A stretch of 64,000 nt of DNA from Byssochlamys sp. IMV 00236 (taxonomy: Eukaryota > Ascomycota > Eurotiomycetes > Eurotiales > Thermoascaceae): NCBI GenBank assembly GCA_001931875.2, contig MSJH02000840.1:62001-126000 (forward strand), read 5' to 3'. Positions within the stretch are counted from its first letter, which is position 1; each line of letters starts with the position of its first letter. The notes beneath the pieces were generated by a model, which saw only the letters and a list, made by a program, of their open reading frames with translations, was not told where the DNA came from and did no database searches. Positions 31,809 through 42,223 of this stretch are shown here, one piece after another. A program made the position numbers and the translations under genes.

Positions 31809-33935
31809 ATGAGTCGAGCTCTACTCAAGGGGCCTCTGTGCCGTGCTTGTCGCCACAATGTGGTGCAGTCTTTTCTGGCCATTTCTGGCGTCTCTGTTAC
31901 TCCGGCCATTTCTCCTGCGCGTTCCCTCTATCATGGACGCATGTTCTCGTCTGCCGCTGGACTGAGATCAGAGCATACGGGCTCCAATAATGTTAATCCT
32001 TCCGTGTCCACAGACTCTCCAGGATCAAAGGAAACGACCGCGGGGCCAAATTCAGATGTGCACGTTCCCTGGTACCTGCAGGTAGAGACGCCTACCTCCA
32101 TGGAGGCTCATCCTCTGGCGCATAAGCAACAACTACCACCGCTCCCGGAAAACCCACCTCCAATTCTGCAGGATATTCTCCAACATACTTCCGTGGATAT
32201 TGGTCTTGACGATCTAGTTCTCCTTGACCTCCGTGGACTCGATCCGCCTCCAGCTCTTGGTGGCAATGTGATCATGATTATCGGGACTGCACGCAGTGTG
32301 AAGCATCTCAACGTCTCAGCTGACCGCCTGTGTCGCTGGTTACGGAGCACGTACAAGCTGCGTCCCTATGCCGATGGACTCCTGGGTCGGAACGAACTAA
32401 AGATCAAACTGCGGCGAAAGGCTCGTCGGGCCCGTATTGCCAGTAGTTCGGGAGCGACCTTGGAACAGAAGGATGACGGTATCACCACAGGCTGGATCTG
32501 TGTCAACGCGGGTATCGTCGAGGACTCTGAGTCGCTCCGCGAGTCGAGAGTAAGAGATGAAAGCTTTGAGGGTTTTGGGAAGACCGCTGGTGGAACGAGG
32601 ATCATTGTGCAGATGTTCACCGAGGAGAAACGAGCAGAGATCGATCTCGAAGGACTCTGGGGCGCTGCCCTGGAAAAGAAAGCCCAAGGAAAACACCAGG
32701 ACGTCGCCGTCAATCCAGAATTGGCATCCGAAGAGGTTCGTGCTTCCCCAGAAACACTCGACCAATCGTCATCTGACCGTGGAATTTCACCGACTACTAG
32801 GACACCAGCGACAATCTCCTTAGGACGGAGAAGCTACCACACATCCAGCAGTAGCCCCAGTGATGGAGCGCCCACTCAACATGCACATATCTCCAGTGAA
32901 GATGGCCTGTCTGGGAATAGTTTTGCTGTTCCAGCGAATCAAATAGTATCAGGGTGTACCATAGATATCGAATCATTATTTCAAAGCCTCTCCGGACTAC
33001 CAGACGCGATGCTGCGATATGAGTTTGGAAACGGCCCGGACGACCGTGATTCGACTCTCTTTCTGCGACTTTTCTATGGCAGACCCGATAATTTCCCTCC
33101 AGAACAGATGATCGCCGCTCAACTAAGACTGATGTGCATGGCAATATCTCTGCAACATCCTTTCTACAGCAAAGACCGGCTCTGGGAGACATTCCAAGAA
33201 TACACTTCATATGGCTATCCCGTCTCTGATAGTTTGGGTTTTGATGTTGTATCTGCTCTTTTAACGCCGTGCAGTGTCGATGCTAAAATCGGCAAATCCG
33301 GCGACTCGCTACCAGCATCTGACAAAGAGCTTGCTTTGCGTGTTTTGGACTATCTTAGTCTCCAAGGCACGGATGTGCTTAACATGCGTGTATTCAATCT
33401 TATCTACGAAGCAGCTAGCCATTCCCTCCCCAGCTCAGACGAAGAAAGGGCATCAACGCATGTACAACATTCAGAATCTGTCGCGTCTGTTGAAGATATT
33501 TTTGAGCTCCAATATCTGAACGTCACTCGGGTTTCGAAGGTCATCGAAGCCTTAAATCTTGATATTGATCCGGTTCAAGCGCGTATTCTTCTGGCCCTCC
33601 AGTTTCCCAACGGTGACATTGACGGTTTTTGGAGACTCTGGCACAAAATCCCCCTTCATGGAATTCGGCGATCTGCCGCGGATTATGAGCTGCTATTCAG
33701 TTTGCATGCTGAGCTGAAGGATGTGCGTCGGGCGCGAGACTGTATCTTATCCTGGGTTCCTATGATGGAGCGAGAACAGCCCAGAATACCGCTGACTGGG
33801 AAATTGGCAGAGCTCATCCTGTCATGTCTCCGTGTGGTCGACCCTTCGATTGAAAATAAAGCGCTGGAAGGTTCCGCGTCAGCATTTTCAACGCTCTGGA
33901 ACCGTTGCCTGGCCGCTCTGGATCATAGAGAGTAA
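31809..33935 (+). CDS. ATP25: Mitochondrial ATPase synthesis protein ATP25
   Basis: A single exon of 708 residues. The ATG at 31809 is preferred because it is the first ATG of the frame and begins a plausible mitochondrial presequence (MSRALLKGPLCRACRHN). A RsfS/Iojap-like domain at about 125-240 includes DLVLLDLRGLDPPPALGGN, MIIGTARSVKHLN, LCRWLRSTYKLRPYADGLLG and, after a linker, TGWICVNAG. A variable Ser-rich linker leads to the C-terminal M domain, about 380-708. In yeast, the two halves of Atp25 are separated by cleavage. The C-terminal part stabilises the ATP9 (OLI1) mRNA and the N-terminal part helps assemble the Atp9 ring. The same arrangement is expected here. Confidence 0.9.
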   Translation: MSRALLKGPLCRACRHNVVQSFLAISGVSVTPAISPARSLYHGRMFSSAAGLRSEHTGSNNVNPSVSTDSPGSKETTAGPNSDVHVPWYLQVETPTSMEAHPLAHKQQLPPLPENPPPILQDILQHTSVDIGLDDLVLLDLRGLDPPPALGGNVIMIIGTARSVKHLNVSADRLCRWLRSTYKLRPYADGLLGRNELKIKLRRKARRARIASSSGATLEQKDDGITTGWICVNAGIVEDSESLRESRVRDESFEGFGKTAGGTRIIVQMFTEEKRAEIDLEGLWGAALEKKAQGKHQDVAVNPELASEEVRASPETLDQSSSDRGISPTTRTPATISLGRRSYHTSSSSPSDGAPTQHAHISSEDGLSGNSFAVPANQIVSGCTIDIESLFQSLSGLPDAMLRYEFGNGPDDRDSTLFLRLFYGRPDNFPPEQMIAAQLRLMCMAISLQHPFYSKDRLWETFQEYTSYGYPVSDSLGFDVVSALLTPCSVDAKIGKSGDSLPASDKELALRVLDYLSLQGTDVLNMRVFNLIYEAASHSLPSSDEERASTHVQHSESVASVEDIFELQYLNVTRVSKVIEALNLDIDPVQARILLALQFPNGDIDGFWRLWHKIPLHGIRRSAADYELLFSLHAELKDVRRARDCILSWVPMMEREQPRIPLTGKLAELILSCLRVVDPSIENKALEGSASAFSTLWNRCLAALDHRE

Positions 33936-34331
33936 TGGGCCGCTTTCTTATTGTACAATATTGTTTGCCAGAGAATGTCTTAAAGATTAACCATCATGTG
34001 TAATTAAATACAACAAGTCTGCAGGCTTTTGACCCAGTGTCCCAATCGTATCTTGCAACATTCTCTGCAGATGTCTGAAAGTAGAGAAGTCCAGTCGTAG
34101 CAGAAACGAGGTCTTCATAGTTGTGTCATGAATAGGGTGCCATAAGTAGTAGTAGTAGTAATTAAACATGACGATGGAGTGGCGGCCAACGAGCCTCGGC
34201 TCCGCAGCTCTCCGCAATCTCCAGAAGATGAACGGAACATCGATATCGACATCTTCTCTTCACATCACCAGTCCCTCCGCCAGCTAATCCTCATTTTCCC
34301 TGAGGATGCACGGCCTGACTGTGTCGTGAAG
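33936..34331. other. Intergenic region between ATP25 and PEX12
   Basis: About 395 bp with a short GTA repeat near 34146-34160. A small in-frame extension upstream of the PEX12 start (from 34179) exists but lacks resemblance to Pex12 N-termini. Confidence 0.5.
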
Positions 34332-35928
34332 ATGGAGTACATGTCGAGTCTGCAGAATGACTTTGACGATTCAAAGCCCTCTCTATTCGGTGAGCTCTTC
34401 CAGTTTCCCTGCTCCATGCGCCTCCTGTTTGAATAGTCATTAACATCCCCATTCTCTTGCTACAGAACTTCTTTCAGAGCAACAGCTCTCAGCTCTTCTT
34501 CCGCCATCAATCCGTTACCTCCTTGCTGTCGCCACACACCGACACCCGCGATATCTACTCCGCATCCTGAACTCCTTCGACGAGGTATACGCGGTCCTCT
34601 CACTCATCGTCGAACGATACTACCTCCGCACCTTCGGCGGTTCATTTACTGAGAACTTCTACTCCCTCAAACGCGAGCGCGTCCTTCGAACCAAAAATGG
34701 CGAGATCCCCCGCGCGCAGCTGGGCGCTGCCGGCCCCGTCCGCGAGACGCTCAAGTTGCGCACGTCCGACGTATGGAAGAACCTGCTGATCATGGTCGGG
34801 TTGCCATACTTGAAGCGCAAGTTGGATGAAGGATATGACATTCACGCAGCGCCGCAGGCGTCACTGATCATGAGCGGCGGGCCGCGATATAACCCCAGCG
34901 ATGACCTTCCGCCACGGCCGACCCTCAAGCAGCGCTTCGTTTACTATTATAAATGGTTCCTCAGAAACGTATATCCGTCGGTGAATGCGGCGTATTATTT
35001 CTCGATTCTCGCCTTCAATCTAGCCTATCTGTTTGATAATACGAAGTATTCGTCGCCGTTCCTCTGGCTTATTGGCACCCGGATACGGCGTCTAGGACCG
35101 GCGGATCATCGTGCTATCGCGGCTGCTATGGCTCCTAAGCCCGGCGGCAGTCCTGGTGGTAGCAATGCTCGATCTCGACCGGGTTCTTCCCTCCTGGGCA
35201 TGTTCAGCCCGCAGAATCTATATCCTCAGCTCCTTTCATCTCTGCGCTTCTTCCTCCCAGCATCGATCTTCGCCTTGAAGTTCCTCGAATGGTGGCACGC
35301 CAGTGACTTCTCGCGCCAACTCACCTGGAAAGCCACCGAGACACTCGACCTCCCTGCCCCCGTGGTATCCGGACAGGTCGAGCCCTCCAAGAAGAAACCC
35401 ACCACTTCTCCCTCCCCGACTGCATCTACGACGGATCTCAAACCCGCCCTGAAGACCCCCCGTCGTCGCGCTCAACCTCCAATCTCCTCTTCATCTCTCC
35501 TTCCCATATTCACCATCGCCCTCCCGCCTGCAGATCCAGAGAGCACAAACACCTGCCCCATTTGTCTCAACCAGCTAGTCAACCCAACTGCCTGCCAAAC
35601 AGGCTACGTATTCTGCTACGTCTGCATCTTCCGCTGGCTGAACGGCGAGCATGAGCGACAGATCGATTTCATGAACGGTGAAGGAGGCGGCGCTGCATGG
35701 GAGGATGAATACGAAACAGGCGAAGACGGCGCTGATGAAACCGGACGTAATTCCGCTGCTGGGGCAGACGATGAGAAGACTTCAACAGCAGCAGAGCAAG
35801 AAGGTGGTGGGACCGGTATGAAAGGCAGAAGTCGAGAAGGCAAATGGGAGAGTGGACAGGGTAGATGTCCGATTACGGGACGGAGAGTCCTTGGTGGAAC
35901 GGAGGGGTTGAGAAGAGTCCTGGTCTGA
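34332..35928 (+). CDS. PEX12: Peroxisome biogenesis RING protein Pex12
   Basis: Two exons (34332-34389, 34466-35928) sum to 507 codons (506 aa). The start [20 protein letters not shown] matches peroxin-12 N-termini. Conserved membrane-domain stretches follow, including [20 protein letters not shown] and [20 protein letters not shown]. The RING lies at about residue 380 ([29 protein letters not shown]) and ends with GRCPITGRR. Pex12 works with Pex2 and Pex10 as the ubiquitin-ligase complex that recycles Pex5. Between the two RING halves lies an acidic Gly/Glu-rich insert of roughly 70 residues. The long loop between the pore-forming helices and the RING is Pro/Ser-rich. Confidence 0.93.
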
Positions 35929-36478
35929 CGAAAGAAATATATATCCATCCAATATATACATGTCTCTTTAAAGAACCCGAAAAAGCGACGAATATGCTCT
36001 GAAAGTGCATTCATGAAGATGTGTCGAATACTTTGGCAGAAGTTCATAGATACCAATATCATTATTATTATTATGAAGACTACATTATCCAGAGAGAGCA
36101 CGAACACTGATGCCATGACCGTGAAATAACAATAATCACTATATAATATTATAGCCTATAACCAAACTAATCCCCAATCAGGTTCACAACCTGTGTTTCC
36201 TTTCTGATACCGAATCATAACCCTTTCACGAATGATTGAACGAAACCCCTGAAGAAAAAGAAAGAAAAAAAAGGCGCCGTCCTAATGCATTCTCGATGGC
36301 AAAATGCATACCATGCTTCCTGCGTAGCATGAAGAAGGTGTAGAAAACATTAGAAAAAAGCGACATGAATAGCAAGCAAGCTGCAAGAGCAGAGGAGAGC
36401 GGATATTAAACCCATTCATTCATAAAAAAACACCGGATCGGAACACGAACGAGAGAAGTTCAAGATGATTATCTCTTC
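35929..36478. other. Convergent intergenic region between PEX12 and the GH125 gene
   Basis: About 550 bp, AT-rich, with an ATT trinucleotide run near 36058-36074. It holds two converging 3' ends. No gene was recognised. Confidence 0.55.
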
Positions 36479-38257
36479 TCATGAAATGACATATGGCTGC
36501 GCATCCTTTCCGAAGAGTAGATAGGGTTTCGTGGCGGCGATTTTGAGGATAGTCTGCGCGAAGAGGGAGTTGGCCCACGCGAACCAGGGCCGGGTATAAT
36601 CGGTGATGTTGTTGACGTTGATGGACTCGTGGACGAGGCCGAGGAGACTGGAGTTACGGACGAGGTTGATCGATGCGACGATTTCGTCGTCTGAGTTTGA
36701 GGTCAGGGCTTGCACGAGGAGGGACATTGGCCAGGCATTTTGGAGACCGACTGTGCGTTTTGGTTAGAACATTGTTGGTTTTGGACTGGGGTTAGAGATA
36801 CAGCATGTGAAAAAAAGAGACTTACTGTGTGGTCCACCGATTCCATGGAAGGCAGAGCCTGTTAGGTAGTAAGGGTTTCCGTCCTTTTGGAGGATCATTT
36901 TGCGCGTGTTCTGATATGTCTGGTCATTCTTGTCCACGAAGCCCAGCAGTGGCAGGGAGAGCAAGGAAGGCATGTTGGCATCGTCCATGATGATTCGGGA
37001 GCCATAGCCATCCACCTCGAAAGCGAATACCTTGCCGTATTTCTTGTGATCGACCACGCCATGCTCCCAGACAGCCTGCTCGAGATTCTTTCCTCTCGTC
37101 CGTAGCTTGTTGACAAGATTGGTTTTCCCGCCTGCAGCTTCAACCACGTCCGCCGTGCGCTGCAGTTCTACAGCCATCATGGCATTGGGTGGGATGAAGA
37201 ACCCAAGAATCGTAGCGTCGTCACTGGGCCGGAATGCGCTCCTGATGAGGCCTGTCCCACTGTTCAAAGGGTTGCCGATCCCGCTTAAGCTGAGGGTTTC
37301 CGTGCCTGCGGTGGTCTCGCGCTGGAAGGTGTACTGATTCGTGACGTACTGATTCTGCGCGTTGAACGTCGGTTGCGATTGGGCATCCAGGACGCCCAGC
37401 AGCGTGTCCAGCGCAGTGTACCACCTGGTGGTCACGAATTCAGTAGATCGTGTACTCGCATAGAACTGGTTACCGAGCTTCAGGAAATGGGCCAGGGAAT
37501 CGAGTTCGTACTTGCACTCGAAGACGAAGGAAGGCTCGTATGCCGGATGAACAGTATCCTTCTGTCCATTGTTCGACGGGCTCAGTCCACTTGGCGGAGG
37601 CGGTTGGAAGGCATTGCAGTAAGGAGACTCAATGACATATTCCGCTTGGGTGTTGATCGCGCCCAAAATGAGGCTGTAAAGCGACTCATCCGTCTTAGCC
37701 AGGGCCTGATACTGCGCCAGCTGGTTTGTGGAGTCACGAAGCCATTCTGCATCAATGTCACCCGTGACAATAAATGTCTGCGCTCCCTGCCACTTGCCGT
37801 CTCTCCTGGTCTTCAGCTTTGCTGCTGCAGAACTGTTGACGTGCCATCGAACAGTGGTGTCCAGGGTGTTTGGAAAAGCATTCTGGAAGATCTGAGCAAG
37901 GTCCTTGTCGACCATACGAGCGGTGATATCTTGGATGACTTTCTCCACGGCGGGAGATGAGAACGTTCGGCATTCCTCTGCGGGGCGCTGGAAAGGCAGC
38001 TTCAATGGGCCATCGCTGTACGGTGCGCTGCAAGAAGCGAGTTAGCAAATAATTTATAAATCTCACGATACAATTGATGAAAACACCAGAAAGTGTACTC
38101 ACTGCTTGACTGCGGAGTAGGCAGTATAGTCCGGGCATGCGCGCCGCAAGAGCACGGGATCGTCATGAACCTGAGGTCGCGTTTCCTTCGCGACGCTCTC
38201 TCTGATGAGTAGAGGCAGCACGGCCGCAAGGGCCAATCTCACCGACAAGGAGACCAT
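36479..38257 (-). CDS. GH125 family exo-alpha-1,6-mannosidase-like protein (MUG157/DUF1237)
   Basis: Three exons (38103-38257, 36826-38027, 36479-36750) give 543 codons (542 aa). An N-terminal signal peptide is present (MVSLSVRLALAAVLPLLIRE). The GH125 hallmarks follow: VTGDIDAEWLRDSTNQLAQY with acidic residues expected in the active site, FVFECKYELDSLAHFLKL, FEVDGYGSRIIMDDANMPSL, and WFAWANSLFAQTIL near the end. Characterised members are exo-alpha-1,6-mannosidases that trim mannan. In fission yeast the homologue mug157 is induced in meiosis. The secretion signal suggests action in the secretory pathway or outside the cell. Confidence 0.88.
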
Positions 38258-38636
38258 GATTGTCGGTTAATTGCACCACAGACGGTTGGATGAGAGAAGG
38301 TGCAAGAGCACAGAATCAAGGGATGCTGTGCTGGTGATCTACTTAAGCATCGCGCATTCCGGGCGGAAAAGCTGGGGTAAGCGGGGGCCAAAGTTCAAGG
38401 CACAGTTGATTAAGTTGATTAAGCTAGTTACCTAGTTAACTAAGTAGTCGGTCGAATTGGACGCCACTATCTAAGACATTCTATATGATTAGCAGCGCAA
38501 AAGACACCCTGCACCGCGGTCAATTTTTCCAGGAATTAAATTCTTGCCTTCATCACTACTAAGTCGAGAGTAGTCTATAAGGTCACACGGTAACTAGAAC
38601 TTTACGCACTGACACATAGTACAGCACCGTTGCTAG
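38258..38636. other. Intergenic region between the GH125 start and the POL32 stop
   Basis: About 380 bp with repeated TTAAGTTGATTAAGCTAGTTA-like direct repeats near 38408-38445. It should contain the GH125 promoter. No gene was recognised. Confidence 0.5.
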
Positions 38637-40442
38637 TTACTTCTTCGAAAAGAACGACATGATACTACCCTGGCCTGCCTTTGGACCGCCCTTACTCTTA
38701 GGCCCTGCGCTGATAGCCGGCTTCTTTTTAGGTGGCGGAGCTGGCTCGTCTTCGGAGAATTCCTCCCAGACCGGCTCTTCCACAGTCACTAGAAGAGTGA
38801 TCTGTTAGCTTAGTTAGTCTGCTAGAGAGGAGAAAGCACATACCAAGATACCCCTCCTCGTCCTTGATTGTCTTCTTCTTCATCACTTTCCGCTTGCCTC
38901 GGCGGCGACCGCCCTGCACGACGACTTCTTCCTTTGGCTCTGCTGGCTCCTCTGGCTTGGAAGTCTCCTCAGGCTGCGGCTCTTCTGGTTCTGGTTCTGT
39001 CTGCTCTTCCTGCTGCGGCGCATCCGGCATATCCTCATCTATTGGGGTTAGCAGGGTCCAGCAACCAGGGTTCTGCGGAGGAACTTACCTTCTTCTTCCA
39101 TCATCTTCTTCAGCCTCTCCTCTCGTTCCTTCCTAGACTCACGAGACTGCGTCGTCGTGCGTTTACCCGAGTCCAGGAAAAGGTCTTCACGCTCCTCCTC
39201 CGAGGCATCGTCGAAAACAACTGCAAAGATTTAGTGTGCGGTGCAACAAGGAGATACCAAAAATACCGACCGTCTTCTCCGCTCGGCTCAGCCTTATGTC
39301 AAGTTAGCTCTAGCACACAGAAGACATTGTCCAGTGTGACTGCTAGTAGTGTACTCACAGATTCCGCCCCAGAAGCTGCAGCTGTACACGATTGTTCCTT
39401 TTTCTGCTTCGGTTTAGCCTTTGCAAAAGATGAAAAAATATCAGATCGCTCGCGTTTCAGTGATGTCGGCTTCTCCGACGGTTTTGATTCCGTGCTTTGT
39501 TTTGCTGGTGGCTTTGGTTCCGCCCTTTCTGCTCGCTCGTCTTTCGTTTTCTGCGGAGGCTCTTCCTTCTTGAGAGACGGTGTTGTAGCAGGTACAGGCT
39601 TTGGTGCAGCAGCTTTTGCTGGAGCAGGAGGTGGTCGAACACCCTTTCTCCGCTTCAAAACAATATATCAGTCGCTGTCGAGATGTTCCGTACGATCTCG
39701 GAGACACACCTTGACATTTTCATTCTGGATCATCCCCCATAGCTGTCCAAGCTCCAAAGGATCTTCATTAGCATAAGTAGACGAGATTTCGCGTCCAACA
39801 TCAGTCAGCACATTGAGGTCCTGCAGGATCGTTGGCTGCAAGCTGTAAATGTGGATTGAGTGAATGGACTGGAAGGTACTTTTGGCATCTAAAGTACAGT
39901 GTAAGCCTTTATCGGACGGTATTGTCGATAAATCATAAAAAACAAATCAGAATCCTACCTTCCAGGTCCTCTTCCCGGACGAAGATCATAGATGTGGTTC
40001 GGATCTCTTCTTCAGCAACTTCCGGCTGAGGCATTGAGCTCATGAAGGGACTACTCTGCATCACTTCGTCTTCCCCATCTTTGGCATGGCCATTGGTAGC
40101 TGGCTTTTCTGGCGGTTTCTGCACACCGGTGATCACATAGGTTGCATTGACGCTCTGGACATTCTTTGCATTTTCACTCCGGTGGAAGTCATACAGCATC
40201 CTTTCATAGAAAAACCAATCAGTCTGGATCTTTTCCACCGTGGCATATATGTCTCGAAGAATGCATCACCTACTGCTTAGCCAGATTGCTATGCACTCTG
40301 AGAGCCCGACTCAGCAGGCGATATGTAACCTATACTGTAATCAGTGACATAGAAGATCCGTACCGGGACCCCAGACGAAGCTTACAGTACGTCGCTCACT
40401 GAGAACATTCTCAGCGAGATATCTCTTGTAATCCACCGCCAT
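38637..40442 (-). CDS. POL32: DNA polymerase delta subunit Pol32/Cdc27 (PolD3)
   Basis: Nine exons (40386-40442, 40274-40329, 39959-40200, 39710-39888, 39359-39652, 39271-39292, 39089-39220, 38844-39038, 38637-38788) sum to 443 codons (442 aa). The N-terminus MAVDYKRYLAENVLSERRT and the following winged-helix-like region match the Cdc27 N-domain, which binds the Pol delta B subunit. The rest is a long charged tail rich in Lys, Glu and Pro. The last residues QGSIMSFFSKK form a PCNA-interacting peptide (Q-x-x-I-x-x-F-F). This subunit supports processive synthesis and, with Pol zeta, translesion synthesis and break-induced replication. The gene is divergent from RAD18, which acts in the same damage-tolerance pathway. 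Exon 6 is only 22 nt long. Confidence 0.9.
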
Positions 40443-40777
40443 TCTGAAGAAACTAGACTGGCAGTTTTCTCGTGCTGAATACTCATAGAAGGGGATGACT
40501 AGCCTCTGATGTGCGGGCGACGGCCGACGCGTTCTCCAAACCACTTAACGCGTATCAGTCAGCGGGTCTTGGCATCTCCGCGAGATCTTTTGGTTGCGGA
40601 TCGAGAAAGACGGCGGCAACTTGAGTCTTACTCTCATAATAGCAGTCCCGGTTCAGTGCTGGACTGCCAACGGTTTATCTCTGCTTCTTCCGCCGGGAGG
40701 ACGGGCTACGCGACCTCTTGTACGGTTCGGTTTCATCTATTGCTTAATGCGCGGTTCCGCCTCAACTTCCCTCCCAG
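40443..40777. promoter_or_regulatory. Divergent POL32-RAD18 promoter with two MluI cell-cycle boxes
   Basis: A 335-bp interval between two outward-facing start codons. Two perfect ACGCGT hexamers lie at 40527-40532 and 40548-40553, 21 bp apart start to start. ACGCGT is the site bound by MBF (Mbp1-Swi6 or Cdc10-Res) at G1/S promoters of replication and repair genes in yeasts. The use of MBF here is inferred. Confidence 0.7.
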
Positions 40778-42147
40778 ATGGATCAGTCCTTCGATATACC
40801 TGATTCGACCGATTGGCTCGACACGCCGCTCACCCTCGTCGCGCCTCTGGAGTCTGCACTGCGTTGCCAGGTGTGCAAGGATTTCTTTGACAATCCAGTT
40901 ATCACGTCGTGTAGCCACACGTTCTGCTCGTTATGTATTCGCCGCTGTCTGAGTACGGAAGGGAAATGTCCCGCTTGTCGGAGTTCGGATCAGGAATTGA
41001 AGCTACGTCGTAACTGGGCTGTGCAGGAGCTGGTCGACTCCTTCAAGAACGCCCGTCCTGGGATATTGGAACTTGCGAGGAATGCCGCGCGAACCGCAGG
41101 GGAAAATGAGTCGGAGCAGCCGGTAGCGAAGAAGCGGAAACTGGAGCAACCGGAACAGGGCGAAGCCGTGTCGCAGAATGATGCTCAGTCACAAGGCAGG
41201 CAGACTCGTTCTCGGAGTAGGAGGACAGAAAGCCAGGCTGCCACACCGGCTGTGGAAGTTATAGAGGATAGCGGAGATGAGGAATTTGTGCCAGGTTTGT
41301 CCCAGACCGGGATTGTCTCCTGTGTTTAGATCTAACAGATGACTAGATGACGGCATGGTCGCGTGCCCTATTTGCAACCGTCGGATGAAGAACGAAGCTG
41401 TATTTCCGCACCTAGATAAGTGCACCGGGCCCCAAGAGGCACAACAGCCCGTACCGTCACTAGGGTAAGACTCGAAATACGCTCCCAAGTAGCTGCAGAG
41501 GAACTGGACTGAATTATTATAGATCATTACAACCTCTGAATCAAGTATTACGGGATAACGGTTCCTCGACCAAACGACCGGAAAGACTACCCCATTTGAA
41601 CTACTCGATATTGAAGGAGGGTGTCCTGCGGAAAAAGCTCAGAGATATGGGAATACCGGACTGGGGGCCAAAACCACTTCTACAAAAGCGCCATACGGAA
41701 TGGATGAATCTATGGAATTCCAATTGTGACTCCAAGGTCCCAAAGCCCAAAAGGGAGCTATTACGCGAACTAGATATCTGGGAAAGGACGCAAGGCGGAC
41801 AAGCATCAGCATCTTCCGCTGCTGCATCTAACCCTATAATGCGGAAGGACTTTGATGCTGCAGCGTGGTCTTCAAGCCACGATGATGACTTCAAGCGGCT
41901 GATCGCCAATGCGCGGAAGAGGAGTGATGCGATTGTTCGGACAACGATCCCTCAGGCGTCTGCCCAACAGCAACAAGATCAGGGCTCATCACTTTCTGAG
42001 ACCGCGGAGGCGTTGCCTCAGATCATCGAGGCCGGAAACCCCGCCCGCGACTCGGTGGAAGTCTCTAATGGGAAAGCGGCTGAGGGGAACGGACATGCTG
42101 AACAAGACAGCGGCCAAAACCCGATTCTCGGAACCCCGGCTGGGTAA
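40778..42147 (+). CDS. RAD18: Postreplication repair E3 ubiquitin ligase Rad18
   Basis: Three exons (40778-41294, 41347-41464, 41523-42147) give 419 residues. A C3HC4 RING lies at about 30-71 ([20 protein letters not shown], then [13 protein letters not shown]). A UBZ4-type zinc finger lies at about 178-199 (CPICNRRM, then H-LDKC). A SAP domain lies at about 236-270 ([20 protein letters not shown]). The C-terminal tail is the expected Rad6-binding and self-association region. Together with Rad6, this enzyme monoubiquitinates PCNA at Lys164 to start damage tolerance. The order RING, UBZ, SAP is diagnostic. The neighbouring POL32 gene is divergent from it. Confidence 0.95.
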
Positions 42148-42223
42148 TAATGAGAACCTGTCAACTTTTTTGTCTTGTTGACCTAGGCACAGCTGTTCCA
42201 GGCATTGCGGGTTTGGATACTGT

